From Cupriavidus gilardii (GTDB lineage: Bacteria > Pseudomonadota > Gammaproteobacteria > Burkholderiales > Burkholderiaceae), in the NCBI RefSeq assembly GCF_008801915.1, contig NZ_VZOV01000017.1, forward strand, positions 1 through 64,000: a stretch of DNA of 64,000 nt. The letters are read 5' to 3'. Of the stretch, positions 9,411 through 17,522 are shown piece by piece; position 1 is the first letter of the stretch, and the number at the start of each line of letters is the position of its first letter. Position numbers and translations under genes: made by a program. The notes under the pieces were generated by a model that was not told the origin of the DNA, did not search any database, and was given only the letters and a program-made list of their open reading frames with translations.

Positions 9411-10244
9411 ATGACCGTGCCCGAACATTCGCCGCTGGGCAAAGTCTCGGCCTACAAGACCGAGTACGACGCCAGCCTGCTGTTTCCGATCCCGCGCGCG
9501 CCCAAGCGCGCCGAGATCGGCCTGCCCGAAGGCCGCGCGGTGCCGTTCTTCGGCGTGGACATCTGGAATGCCTACGAGCTGTCCTGGCTCAATCCGAAGG
9601 GCAAGCCCCAGGTCGCGCTGGCGAGCTTCATCATTCCGGCCGACACGCCGAACATCATCGAATCGAAATCGTTCAAGCTGTACCTGAACAGCTTCAACCA
9701 GACCCGGCTCGAATCGCCCGAGGCGCTGCAGCAGCTGCTGCGCCAGGACCTGTCCGAAGCGACCGGCGGCGCGGTGCAGGTGCGGCTGACCGCCGAACCG
9801 GACTTCGCCCGCCAGCAGATGGGCGAGCTCGACGGCCTGCTGCTGGACCGGCTCGATATCGAGACCGATATCTACGAGCCGGCGCCACAGCTGCTGCGCG
9901 CCGACCAGGAAGAGACGCCGGTCGAGGAGACGCTGGTCTCGCATCTGCTGAAGTCGAACTGCCTGGTCACCGGCCAGCCCGACTGGGGCAGCGTGCAGAT
10001 CCGCTATGTCGGCGCGCCGATCGACCAGGAGGGGCTGCTGAAGTATCTGATCTCGTTCCGCAACCACAACGAGTTCCACGAGCAGTGCGTCGAGCGCATC
10101 TTCATGGACGTGCTGCGCCAGTGCAAGCCGGTCAAGCTGGCGGTCTATGCCCGCTATACGCGGCGCGGCGGCCTCGACATCAACCCGTTCCGCACCAACT
10201 TCAACACGCCGTGGCCGGATAACCGGCGCAACGCGCGGCAGTAA
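9411..10244 (+). CDS. queF: NADPH-dependent 7-cyano-7-deazaguanine (preQ0) reductase
   Basis: 277 residues, the long two-lobe (type II) QueF as in E. coli (282). It reduces the nitrile of preQ0 to preQ1 on the queuosine tRNA-modification route. Seen: the QueF motif [14 protein letters not shown] in the N-terminal lobe, and the catalytic cysteine C184 with D191 in the C-terminal lobe ([13 protein letters not shown]), plus [10 protein letters not shown]. The start is fixed by AGGAG (9401-9405) five bases before the ATG. A hairpin followed by a short T-rich stretch lies 24 bases past the stop. No other queuosine genes are in the window. Confidence 0.96.
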   Translation: MTVPEHSPLGKVSAYKTEYDASLLFPIPRAPKRAEIGLPEGRAVPFFGVDIWNAYELSWLNPKGKPQVALASFIIPADTPNIIESKSFKLYLNSFNQTRLESPEALQQLLRQDLSEATGGAVQVRLTAEPDFARQQMGELDGLLLDRLDIETDIYEPAPQLLRADQEETPVEETLVSHLLKSNCLVTGQPDWGSVQIRYVGAPIDQEGLLKYLISFRNHNEFHEQCVERIFMDVLRQCKPVKLAVYARYTRRGGLDINPFRTNFNTPWPDNRRNARQ

Positions 10245-10267
10245 CCCCCAAGGCAAGGCAAGGCCAG

Positions 10268-10305
10268 GCCGGCGTGCGCGCGACAGCGCAACGCCGGCTT
10301 CTTTG
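10268..10305 (+). terminator. Probable terminator after queF
   Basis: An 8-bp inverted repeat (GCCGGCGT 10268-10275, ACGCCGGC 10291-10298) with a 15-base loop is followed by TTCTTTGT. The T-run is weak, so termination is likely but not certain. Confidence 0.55.
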
Positions 10306-10318
10306 TAACAGGCCTTGA

Positions 10319-10340
10319 ATTAATTAATGTGCCAATTAAT
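10319..10340. promoter_or_regulatory. AT-rich ATTAAT repeat, candidate operator of the TetR regulator
   Basis: ATTAAT occurs at 10319-10324, 10323-10328 and 10335-10340. Each hexamer is itself palindromic, so the block reads as both a direct and an inverted repeat. It is the most AT-rich stretch nearby and lies 24 bases before the TetR-family start codon, where an autoregulatory operator is expected. E. coli CecR (YbiH), the likely relative, also binds an AT-rich palindrome; the match here is by analogy only. Confidence 0.5.
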
Positions 10341-10363
10341 ATCCAGCGAACGAGATCCCGACC

Positions 10364-11269
10364 ATGACCGCCCGCCGCTCCCGCTCCTCCACCGCTTCCG
10401 CTGCCGCCCTGCCCGCTTCACCGCAGGAAGGCGCCCCGCTGCGCCGCCCTGGGCGTCCGGGGCGCAGCGCCGCAGCGGTCAAGGGCCTCGGCAGCGCGCC
10501 GGCGCGCGGACCGGGGCGCGCGCTTGCCGCCGAAGACCAGCGCGAGCGCCTGCTCGACGCCGCCGTCACGCTGTTTGCCGAGCACGGCATCGCGGCGACC
10601 CAGGTCAAGGCCATCGCGGCCCCGGCCGGCGTGACGCCGGCGCTGGTCCACTACTACTTCGGCGACCGCGGCCGCCTGCTCGATGCGGTCGCCGAGGAAC
10701 GGCTGGGGCCGCTGGTCGACCGCGTGTTTGCGCCGGCCGGGCCCGATGATGCCAATGGCAGTGCCAATGCCAAGGCCGGCGACGCAGCCGCCGACATGGC
10801 CGCCGGCCCCGCCGCGCTGCTGGCCTGCATTGCCGAGCGGCTGATCCGTGCGGCCGTCGCCACGCCGTGGTTTCCGGCGTTGTGGGTGCGCGAGATCGTC
10901 ACCGGCGAGGGCCAGCTGCGCGAACGCGTGATGCAGCGCTTCGGCCTGCAGCGGCTGGGCGTCGTGGTCGCCGCGCTGAGCGCCGCGCGCGAGCGCGGCC
11001 GCATCGATGCCGCGCTCGCGCCGCCGCTGCTGATGGTCTCGGTGATCGGGCTGGCGCTGCTGCCGCTAGCGACCGGCCACATCTGGCGGCGTCTGCCCGG
11101 CGCCGATGCCGTCGATGTCGACGCCATGGTCGCGCATGCGCGCGCGCTGCTGACGCATGGCATCCGGCCCGCGGAACGCCCCTCTACCGACGCATCTACC
11201 CACCCTTCTGCGCTCCCCGAGGCGCCGCCCACCGATCACCGCAAGGGCCGCTCCGCCGGTCGCCGCTGA
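10364..11269 (+). CDS. TetR/AcrR-family regulator, CecR-like
   Basis: 301 residues. After a basic, low-complexity N-terminal tail of about 55 residues, the TetR DNA-binding domain begins (RERLLDAAVTLFAEHGIAAT, then the recognition helix region VTPALVHYYFGDRGRLLDAV). The C-terminal ligand domain is helical and ends in a proline/serine-rich tail. In E. coli the TetR protein CecR (YbiH) stands directly before the HlyD/ABC operon ybhGFSR and represses it; here the same order is seen (regulator, HlyD-ATPase, permease), 24 bases apart. It is therefore probably the local repressor of the efflux operon, acting at the ATTAAT repeat just upstream. The inducer is unknown. Confidence 0.85.
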   Translation: MTARRSRSSTASAAALPASPQEGAPLRRPGRPGRSAAAVKGLGSAPARGPGRALAAEDQRERLLDAAVTLFAEHGIAATQVKAIAAPAGVTPALVHYYFGDRGRLLDAVAEERLGPLVDRVFAPAGPDDANGSANAKAGDAAADMAAGPAALLACIAERLIRAAVATPWFPALWVREIVTGEGQLRERVMQRFGLQRLGVVVAALSAARERGRIDAALAPPLLMVSVIGLALLPLATGHIWRRLPGADAVDVDAMVAHARALLTHGIRPAERPSTDASTHPSALPEAPPTDHRKGRSAGRR

Positions 11270-11293
11270 CCGCCACCGACCCACCCAGCCGCC

Positions 11294-12769
11294 ATGCCCG
11301 CCGCTCACTTACCGCAGATCGATTGCCACCCACCCGCATCGCCTCCGGCAGCGCGATGGAGCGCGCGGTCCCGGGCTGGCGCGCTGGCGGCGGCGCTGGT
11401 GCTGTCCGGCTGCGGCGACCCGCCGCCCGCGCGCTGGCAGGGCTATGTCGAAGGCGAGTTCGTCCATCTCGCCTCGCCGTTTGCCGGACGGCTGGAGCGG
11501 CTGAACGTCGAGCGCGGCCAGCAGGTCGCCGCCGGCGCGCCGCTGTTCGCGCTGGAGACCGACGAAGAATCGACCGCCCGCGCGCAGGCGGTGGCCCAGC
11601 TCGACGCCGCGCAGGCCGAGCTCGCCGATCTGCAGACCGGCCGGCGGCCCCCGGAGATCGACGCCGTCCGCGCGCAACTGGCGCAGGCCGAGGCCGCGGC
11701 GCAGCGCAGCGCCGGCAGCGCCGGCCAGCGGAGCACGCCGATGAACGGCACCGTGCCAGCCGGCACTTCGGCGGCCGAGCGCGGCGCGCCCGAACTGGCG
11801 ATCGACGTGCACGACCTCGGCAAGCGCTTCGGCGACAAGCAGGTGGTCGACGGCCTGACGCTGCAGGTGCGCCGCGGCGAGATCTTCGGCTTCCTCGGCC
11901 CCAACGGCAGCGGCAAGACCACGTCGATCCGCATGATGTGCGGGCTGCTGACGCCCGACGCCGGCCATGGCACCTGCCTGGGCTTCGATATCCTGCGCGA
12001 CAGCGCGCAGATCAAGCGCCGCGTCGGCTATATGACGCAGAAATTCTCGTACTGGGAAGACCTGTCGATCCGCGAGAACCTCGACTTCGTCGCGCGCGTC
12101 TACGGCGTGCCCGATCGCAAGGCGGCGGTCGAGCGGGCGCTGGACGGACTGGGGCTGGCCAGCCGCGCGCGCCAGCTCGCCGGCGCGCTGTCGGGCGGCT
12201 GGAAGCAGCGGCTGGCGCTGGCCGCCTGCCTGCTGCACGAACCCGAGCTGCTGCTGCTCGACGAGCCGACCGCCGGCGTCGATCCGAAGGCGCGCCGCGA
12301 TTTCTGGGAGCAGCTGCATCGGCTCGCCGCCCACGGCATCTCGGTGCTGGTCAGCACGCACTACATGGACGAGGCCGAGCGCTGCCACAAGCTGGCCTAT
12401 ATCGCCTACGGCAAGTTGCTGGCGCAGGGCACCGCCGAGCAGGTGGTCGCGGCGCAGGGCCTGTCGACGTGGTCGGTCGAAGGCGGCGACCTGAACGCGC
12501 TGTCGCGCCGGCTCGCCGACGAGCCGGCCGTCGAGCAGACCGTCGTGTTCGGCAACGCGCTGCACGTGACCGGCCGCGACGCCTCGGCGCTGGAAGCCAC
12601 GCTGCGGCGGCTGGCCGGCGAGGGCCGGCATCGGATCGCGCCGGTGGACACCAGCCTGGAGGACGTGTTCATCCACATGATGAACCGGGCGGACGACAAC
12701 ATGCGGGCCGACAACAAGCTGCGCGCCGGTGAGAGGGCCGCCGGCCCTACGCGGAGGGCCGGACCGTGA
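11294..12769 (+). CDS. Truncated HlyD adaptor fused in frame to ABC-type efflux ATPase
   Basis: 491 residues read without a stop. Residues 1-149 are the start of a YbhG-type periplasmic adaptor: a lipobox-like LVLSGC, then WQGYVEGEFVHLASPFAGRL (first half of the lipoyl domain) and an alanine/glutamine-rich helix. The return helix, second lipoyl half and beta-barrel, some 180 residues, are missing. Residues 150-491 are a complete ABC ATPase: Walker A GPNGSGKTT, signature LSGGWKQRLAL, Walker B LLLLDEPTAGVD, switch STHYMDEAE. Related E. coli YbhF has two ATPase domains; this has one. An exported lipoprotein cannot present a working ATPase to the cytoplasm, so the ATPase is probably made from an internal ATG at 11741 (M150) and the adaptor part is a remnant. 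An internal deletion is the simplest cause; an assembly error is possible. The stop overlaps the permease start by 4 bases. Confidence 0.8.
   Translation: MPAAHLPQIDCHPPASPPAARWSARSRAGALAAALVLSGCGDPPPARWQGYVEGEFVHLASPFAGRLERLNVERGQQVAAGAPLFALETDEESTARAQAVAQLDAAQAELADLQTGRRPPEIDAVRAQLAQAEAAAQRSAGSAGQRSTPMNGTVPAGTSAAERGAPELAIDVHDLGKRFGDKQVVDGLTLQVRRGEIFGFLGPNGSGKTTSIRMMCGLLTPDAGHGTCLGFDILRDSAQIKRRVGYMTQKFSYWEDLSIRENLDFVARVYGVPDRKAAVERALDGLGLASRARQLAGALSGGWKQRLALAACLLHEPELLLLDEPTAGVDPKARRDFWEQLHRLAAHGISVLVSTHYMDEAERCHKLAYIAYGKLLAQGTAEQVVAAQGLSTWSVEGGDLNALSRRLADEPAVEQTVVFGNALHVTGRDASALEATLRRLAGEGRHRIAPVDTSLEDVFIHMMNRADDNMRADNKLRAGERAAGPTRRAGP
11728..11743 (+). promoter_or_regulatory. Internal ribosome site and ATG for the ATPase part
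   Basis: CGGAG at about 11729-11733 stands seven bases before the in-frame ATG at 11741-11743. Translation from here would give a normal 342-residue cytoplasmic ATPase starting MNGTVPAGTSAAERG, independent of the HlyD remnant. Confidence 0.5.
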
Positions 12770-13977
12770 GTGGCGATGCAAGGGCCGATGCGAGCGGCGA
12801 TGCGAGAGGCCATGTGAAAGGCGAACGGCGCGCCGGCGACGAGCGCCTCGGCTTCTCGCTGCGGCGCTGGTGGAGCATCGTGCTGAAGGAGTTCCTGCAG
12901 CTGCGCCGAGACCGCGTGACCTTCGGCATGATCGTCGGGCTGCCGGTGCTGCAGCTGCTGCTGTTCGGCTTCGCCATCAATACCGATCCGCGCCAGCTGC
13001 CGACCGGCGTGATCGCCGCGGACCACAGCGAATTCACCCGCTCGCTGGTCGCCAGCATGCAGGCTTCGCGCTATTTCCGCGTGGTCGGCACGCTGCCCGA
13101 CGAGGCCGCGGGGCGCGAGGCGCTGATGCGCGGCGAGCTGCAGTTCGTCGTCACCATTCCGCCCGACTTCACGCGCCGGCTGCTGCGCGGCGAGCGGCCC
13201 GCGGTGCTGGTCGAGGCCGACGCCACCGATCCGTCGGCGACCGGCGCCGCGCTGGCGGCGCTGTCGCAGATGCCGGTCGCGGTCGCCGACAAGGACCTGA
13301 AGGGCCCGCTGGCTCCGCTCGCCGGCGGCAAGCCCGCCTTCGACGTGCAGGTGCACCGGCTCTACAACCCCGAGGGGTTGACCCAGTACAACATCGTGCC
13401 GGGCCTGATGGGCGTGATCCTGTCGATGACGATGGTGATGATGACCGGCTTGGCGATGACGCGCGAACGCGAGCGCGGCACGATGGAAAACCTGCTCGCC
13501 ACGCCGGTGCGCCCGCTCGAGGTGATGAGCGGCAAGATCGTGCCCTATGTCTTCATCGGCCTGATCCAGAGCACCATCATCCTGCTGGCGGCGCGCTGGG
13601 TCTTCGGCGTGCCCTTCGTCGGCTCGGTGATCGCCGTCTACCTGGCCGCGCTGCTGTTCATCGCCGCCAACCTGACGGTCGGCATCACGCTGTCGTCGCT
13701 GGCGCAGAACCAGCTGCAGGCGATGCAGCTGACCTTCTTCTACTTCCTGCCCGGCATCCTGCTGTCGGGCTTCATGTTCCCGTTCCAGGGCATGCCGCAG
13801 TGGGCGCAGGCGATCGGCAACCTGCTGCCGATGACCTACTTCCATCGGATGATCCGCGGCATCCTGCTCAAGGGCAGCGGCTGGGCCGAGCTCTGGCCCA
13901 ATGTCTGGCCGCTGCTGCTGTTCACCGCGGTGGTGATGGCGATCGCGGTGCGCTTCTACCGCCGGACGCTCGATTGA
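12766..13977 (+). CDS. ABC-2 type transporter permease (YbhS/YbhR-like)
   Basis: 403 residues. One transmembrane helix near residue 50 (FGMIVGLPVLQLLLFGFAIN) is followed by a large extracytoplasmic domain and five helices in the C-terminal half, the ABC-2 membrane-protein plan. The conserved cytoplasmic element TRERERGTMENLLATPVRPLEVM is present. The first 30 residues are a charged, repetitive lead (SGDARADASGDARG). The start is GTG at 12766, overlapping the ATPase stop in GTGA and preceded by GGAGGG. With the ATPase it would form the inner-membrane efflux unit; E. coli-type systems have two different permeases, so this one presumably works as a homodimer. Confidence 0.92.
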   Translation: MSGDARADASGDARGHVKGERRAGDERLGFSLRRWWSIVLKEFLQLRRDRVTFGMIVGLPVLQLLLFGFAINTDPRQLPTGVIAADHSEFTRSLVASMQASRYFRVVGTLPDEAAGREALMRGELQFVVTIPPDFTRRLLRGERPAVLVEADATDPSATGAALAALSQMPVAVADKDLKGPLAPLAGGKPAFDVQVHRLYNPEGLTQYNIVPGLMGVILSMTMVMMTGLAMTRERERGTMENLLATPVRPLEVMSGKIVPYVFIGLIQSTIILLAARWVFGVPFVGSVIAVYLAALLFIAANLTVGITLSSLAQNQLQAMQLTFFYFLPGILLSGFMFPFQGMPQWAQAIGNLLPMTYFHRMIRGILLKGSGWAELWPNVWPLLLFTAVVMAIAVRFYRRTLD

Positions 13978-14061
13978 GGCCGGTGAGGCCATGACCGCCG
14001 CCGCGACGGTGACGAGCGACCGATGCGCTCGCCCCACCTGGATGCCTGCGAGGAGATTGCG

Positions 14062-15663
14062 ATGACCCTGTCCGCGTTCCGATGCAAAGGGCTGGCGCCG
14101 TTGGCCGGCGCCGCCGCACTGCTGGCCGGCTGCGCGGTCGGCCCCGACTTCGTCGCACCGCCCGCGCCGGAAGGCGCGCGCCATGGCGCCGCGCCCTTGC
14201 CTTCGACGACGATGTCCGCGCCGGCACCGCACGGCCAGGCGCAGCGCCTGGTCGATGGCGCCGACGTGCCGGCGCAATGGTGGTCGCTGTTCGGCAGCCC
14301 CGCGCTCGATGGCGCGATCCGCACCGCGCTGGCCAACAGCCCGACGCTGGCCCAGGCGCAGGCCAGCCTCGAGCGCGCGCAGCACGACTACGCGGCCGCG
14401 GCCGGCATCGCGCAGTGGCCCGCGATCGATGCGCGGCTCGACGCCGCCCGCCAGCAGGTCAATATCGAATCGATGGGCATCACCGCCTTTCCCAGTCCCC
14501 CGCCGTTCACGCTGTACGGCGCGTCGGTGCGGGTCTCCTATGTGCTGGACCTGTTCGGCGCGCAGCGGCGCGAACTCGAAGGCCTGCGCGCGGCGGTCGA
14601 CTTCCAGCGCTTCGAGCTCGAGGCGGCGCGGCTGTCGCTCGCGGCCAATGTCGCCACTGCCGCCATCCGCGAGGCCAGCCTGCGCGCGCAGATCGAAGAC
14701 ACCGAGGCGCTGATCGACGCGCAGCGGCGGCAACTGGCGATCGTCGAACAAGGGGTCGCGCTGGGCGGCACTGCGAGGGTCGAGGCAGAGCGCCAACGCG
14801 GCGAGCTGGCGCAAACCGAAGCGCTGCTGCCGGGCCTGACGAGGCAACTGGCGGCGACGCGCCATCAGTTGGCGGTCTATCTCGGATTGCCGCCGGCGGC
14901 GGCGGCGGACCCGGGCGCCGAGAGCGAGCGAGGGCCGGCCGGCGCCACCGCAAACGCCAACGCCGACGCCGACGCCGTGCCGGTATTCCGCCTTGCCGAA
15001 CTGCGGCTGCCCGACGCCTTGCCGGTCAGCCTGCCGTCGACGCTGGCGCGGCGGCGTCCCGATATCCGCGCGGCCGAGGCGCTGCTGCATCGGGCCAGCG
15101 CCGATATCGGCGTCGCCACCGCCAACCTGTATCCGAGCCTGACGCTGTCGGCGAGCGCGGGCACGCAATCGCGCACGGGCGGCGATCTGTTCGATCACCT
15201 CAATGTCTGGAATGTCGCCGCGGGACTGGTGCAGCCGGTGTTTCGCGGCGGCGCGCTGCGGGCGCGGCAACGCGCCGCGCAGGCGGCCTATCGGCAGGCG
15301 CTGGCGGCGCACCGGCAGGCGGTGCTGCAGGGGCTGCGCGAGGTCGCCGATGCGCTGCAGGCGCTGCACAGCGATGCCGCGACGCTGCGCGCGCGGGCCG
15401 AGGCGGCCCGGCGCGCCGCCTCGACGCTGGCCATCGTCACCGAGCAGTACCGGCTGGGCGGCGTCAGCCAGCTGGCGCTGATCGACGCGCAGCGCCAGCA
15501 TCGCGAGACCACGCTGGCGCTGACGCGCGCCAGCGCCGACCGTCTGGCGGATTCCGCCGCGCTGCTGCAGGCCCTGGGCGGCGGCTGGTGGCAGGCCGAG
15601 GCGGAAACCGACGGCGCGCCGCAGGGCCGGGCCGCCGCCCCGGCAACGACGGCCTTGCGCTGA
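14062..15663 (+). CDS. NodT-family outer-membrane efflux lipoprotein
   Basis: 533 residues with two outer-membrane-factor repeats of the TolC fold. The N-terminus is a lipoprotein signal (AALLAGCAVGPDF) with the AGC lipobox, and the mature start AVGPDFVAPP is typical of NodT/OprM-like channels. Each half ends in the long coiled coil rich in Ala, Arg, Gln and Leu. The ATG at 14062 was chosen because AGGAG (14051-14055) lies six bases upstream; an ATG at 14023 would precede the signal sequence with a charged stretch. It forms the outer-membrane exit of the efflux system, 84 bases after the permease gene. It would need a working periplasmic adaptor, which the upstream fusion lacks. Confidence 0.93.
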   Translation: MTLSAFRCKGLAPLAGAAALLAGCAVGPDFVAPPAPEGARHGAAPLPSTTMSAPAPHGQAQRLVDGADVPAQWWSLFGSPALDGAIRTALANSPTLAQAQASLERAQHDYAAAAGIAQWPAIDARLDAARQQVNIESMGITAFPSPPPFTLYGASVRVSYVLDLFGAQRRELEGLRAAVDFQRFELEAARLSLAANVATAAIREASLRAQIEDTEALIDAQRRQLAIVEQGVALGGTARVEAERQRGELAQTEALLPGLTRQLAATRHQLAVYLGLPPAAAADPGAESERGPAGATANANADADAVPVFRLAELRLPDALPVSLPSTLARRRPDIRAAEALLHRASADIGVATANLYPSLTLSASAGTQSRTGGDLFDHLNVWNVAAGLVQPVFRGGALRARQRAAQAAYRQALAAHRQAVLQGLREVADALQALHSDAATLRARAEAARRAASTLAIVTEQYRLGGVSQLALIDAQRQHRETTLALTRASADRLADSAALLQALGGGWWQAEAETDGAPQGRAAAPATTALR

Positions 15664-15696
15664 ATCCCGGCCCCGGCGCTCGCGTCGGGCCTTCGC

Positions 15697-17055
15697 TCAG
15701 ACTAGTGACCGCGGCGCCAGCAGCGCGGCGACGTCGCGCTGTCCCGCGGACTGCGCCAGCGTCAGCGCGGTGTGCCCCTTCGCATTGCGCAGCTGCGCAT
15801 TGGCGCCGGCATCGAGCAGCAGTCCAACCACGCCGGCATCACCGGACCGTGCGGCAACCATCAGCGCCGTCATGCCATGCTGATCGGCCGCGTCGACGCT
15901 GGCGCCGGCCTGCAGCAGCAAGGTCACCGTGCGCGCGCGTACGGCGGGGGACCGCCCCAGCTCGTCGCTGCCGACCGCCAGCAGCAGCGGCGTGCGCATC
16001 GCGGCGTTGCGCTGCTGGATGCCATCGCCGGCGCCATGCATCACCAGCATCGCCACCACCTCCGGATGCAGCGCCGCGGCCGCGTAGTGCAGCGGCGTCC
16101 AGCCTTCGGCCTGGCGCGCGCGCGGATCGGCGCCGGCTGCCAGCAGCGTCGCCGCCACGTCGGCATGGCCGTAGACCGTGGCGCGCATCAGCGGCGTGCG
16201 GCGCGCGGCGTCGCGGCTGTCGACGGCCGCACCATGCGCAAGCAGCAGCGCCACGGCCTCGCGCTGGCCGAAGGTGGCGGCGCGCGCCAGCGGCGTCTCG
16301 CCGTCCGGGAAGGAAGCCAGGTCGACCAGCCATGCGCCGTGCGGCTGCGCCGCCGCGATCAGCTCGCGCATCGCCGCCAGCTGGCCGCGTCCGGCGGCGA
16401 TGGCCAGCGCCCCGTGGCCGCGCGGCGACAGCGGCAGCGACAACGATTCGGGGCGCGCCAGCCACGGCCTCAGTTGCCCGATGTCGCCGCTGCCGGCGGC
16501 GTGCGCCAGTTCGTCGGTGCCGCTGCTTGCGAGCCAGTCGAGATAGTCCGCCACCAGTTCCCCGATGGTCGCCGTCAGTGCCGCGTCGCCTGCCAGCGCA
16601 CCGCCGTCCGCCAGCGGCGCCACTGCCACCGGCGGCCGACGATCGGCATTGCGGGCCGACAGCGCCAGCTTCGCGGCGTGCATGCCCTGCTGCTCGAGCT
16701 GGCGCAGCAGCGCACGCACCAGCTGCGGCGCGGACGGCCGGATCCGGAAAGCCAGATGCAGCGCGGTATCGCCGTCGGCGTTGGTCAGCGCGGGATCGGC
16801 GCCGTGCCGCAGCAGCGCTTCGACCGTCTTCAGCTCGCCGCCGGCCAGCAGCGCCCGATGCAGCGCGGTATTGCCACCGGGGTCCGGCAAGCGCAACAGC
16901 GCGGGCTGGGCGCCGGCGAGCGTATCGACCGCCGCCGCGTCGCCGCGCGCGATGGCCGCATGCAGGTCGGCGACCGCCGCCGCTTCGACGGTCGGTGCGC
17001 CGCCCGGCGCGCCGGCAGGCTTGGCGTCGATGAAACTCCTGGTTGGTAGCACCAT
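15697..17055 (-). CDS. Ankyrin-repeat protein
   Basis: 452 residues built of ankyrin repeats with the usual signature of about 33 residues (for example GNTALHRALLAGGELKTVEA, GETPLARAATFGQREAVALL, RTPLMRATVYGHADVAATLL, WTPLHYAAAALHPEVVAML, GHTALTLAQSAGQRDVAALL). About nine or ten repeats can be counted, with a longer, less regular linker around residues 120-200. No signal peptide or membrane helix is seen, so it is probably a cytoplasmic protein-binding scaffold. The ATG at 17055 follows AGGAGA at a good distance. It is convergent with the NodT gene (33 bases apart) and divergent from the double UvrA gene. No partner or substrate can be named. Confidence 0.88.
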   Translation of the reverse strand: MVLPTRSFIDAKPAGAPGGAPTVEAAAVADLHAAIARGDAAAVDTLAGAQPALLRLPDPGGNTALHRALLAGGELKTVEALLRHGADPALTNADGDTALHLAFRIRPSAPQLVRALLRQLEQQGMHAAKLALSARNADRRPPVAVAPLADGGALAGDAALTATIGELVADYLDWLASSGTDELAHAAGSGDIGQLRPWLARPESLSLPLSPRGHGALAIAAGRGQLAAMRELIAAAQPHGAWLVDLASFPDGETPLARAATFGQREAVALLLAHGAAVDSRDAARRTPLMRATVYGHADVAATLLAAGADPRARQAEGWTPLHYAAAALHPEVVAMLVMHGAGDGIQQRNAAMRTPLLLAVGSDELGRSPAVRARTVTLLLQAGASVDAADQHGMTALMVAARSGDAGVVGLLLDAGANAQLRNAKGHTALTLAQSAGQRDVAALLAPRSLV

Positions 17056-17522
17056 GCGTGTTCTCCTGGCATTTGGGATGGGCGCCGCGCAGGGTCGCGG
17101 CACCGATTGCCAGCCGGGTGCCGAGGAGGCGGGCTGGCGGCGTGAGGGGCGGCGGTGGGCTGGCGGATCGCTGCGGGTGGCTGCCGATGGCTCGTCATGG
17201 CCGGCGGCCGCCGGGCTGCCTGCGGAATTCCGGAGGCCGAGCGGTATGCCGCTCGACCGGACGCGCCCACCGCCGGCGCGGCCATGCTATGAGGCCCGGC
17301 AGGCGGAGTCTTCTCGAAAACACCCGGAATCTGTGCAAAGGGGCGCGCCCGAGACCGGCGGCAGTCGGTGCGCAAGCCCACGCCCGGCAAGCCATGGCGG
17401 GCCGCCAGGCGGCGTCGGAGTGGCATCCGGACGGGTCCGCGGGACTTTTGCTAAAGTTTACGCCCGACTTTCCACCGCCCCGGCTCCCCGGCGCGGTGCG
17501 CCCACCGAAAGGATTCCTCCCC
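17056..17522. other. Divergent ankyrin/uvrA2 intergenic region
   Basis: 467 bases without a gene. A TAAAGT hexamer at 17452-17457 within a short AT-richer patch (CTTTTGCTAAAGTTTAC) may be the -10 of the double UvrA gene, giving a leader of about 60 bases; the -35 is poor. No LexA-type box was recognised. The rest is GC-rich and shows nothing clear. Confidence 0.35.

Noticed and set aside
12766..12830. Short repeats at the start of the permease gene
   Set aside because: GCGATGC-type repeats are imperfect and encode a charged lead; no sign of slippage or regulation.
12406..15501. A 1031-codon open frame on the minus strand
   Set aside because: It lies opposite the ATPase, permease and NodT genes, which all show clear domains. 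The frame is rich in Arg, Gln, Asp and Ala as expected from the complement of high-GC codons and has no recognisable domain.
10364..15663. Efflux operon as a recently transferred island
   Set aside because: Codon use and GC content match the neighbours and no integrase, tRNA or direct repeats flank it.
17043..17522. N-terminal extension of the double UvrA
   Set aside because: The extra 160 codons have no family match, cover the ankyrin promoter region and precede a good ribosome site with the classic UvrA start at 17523.
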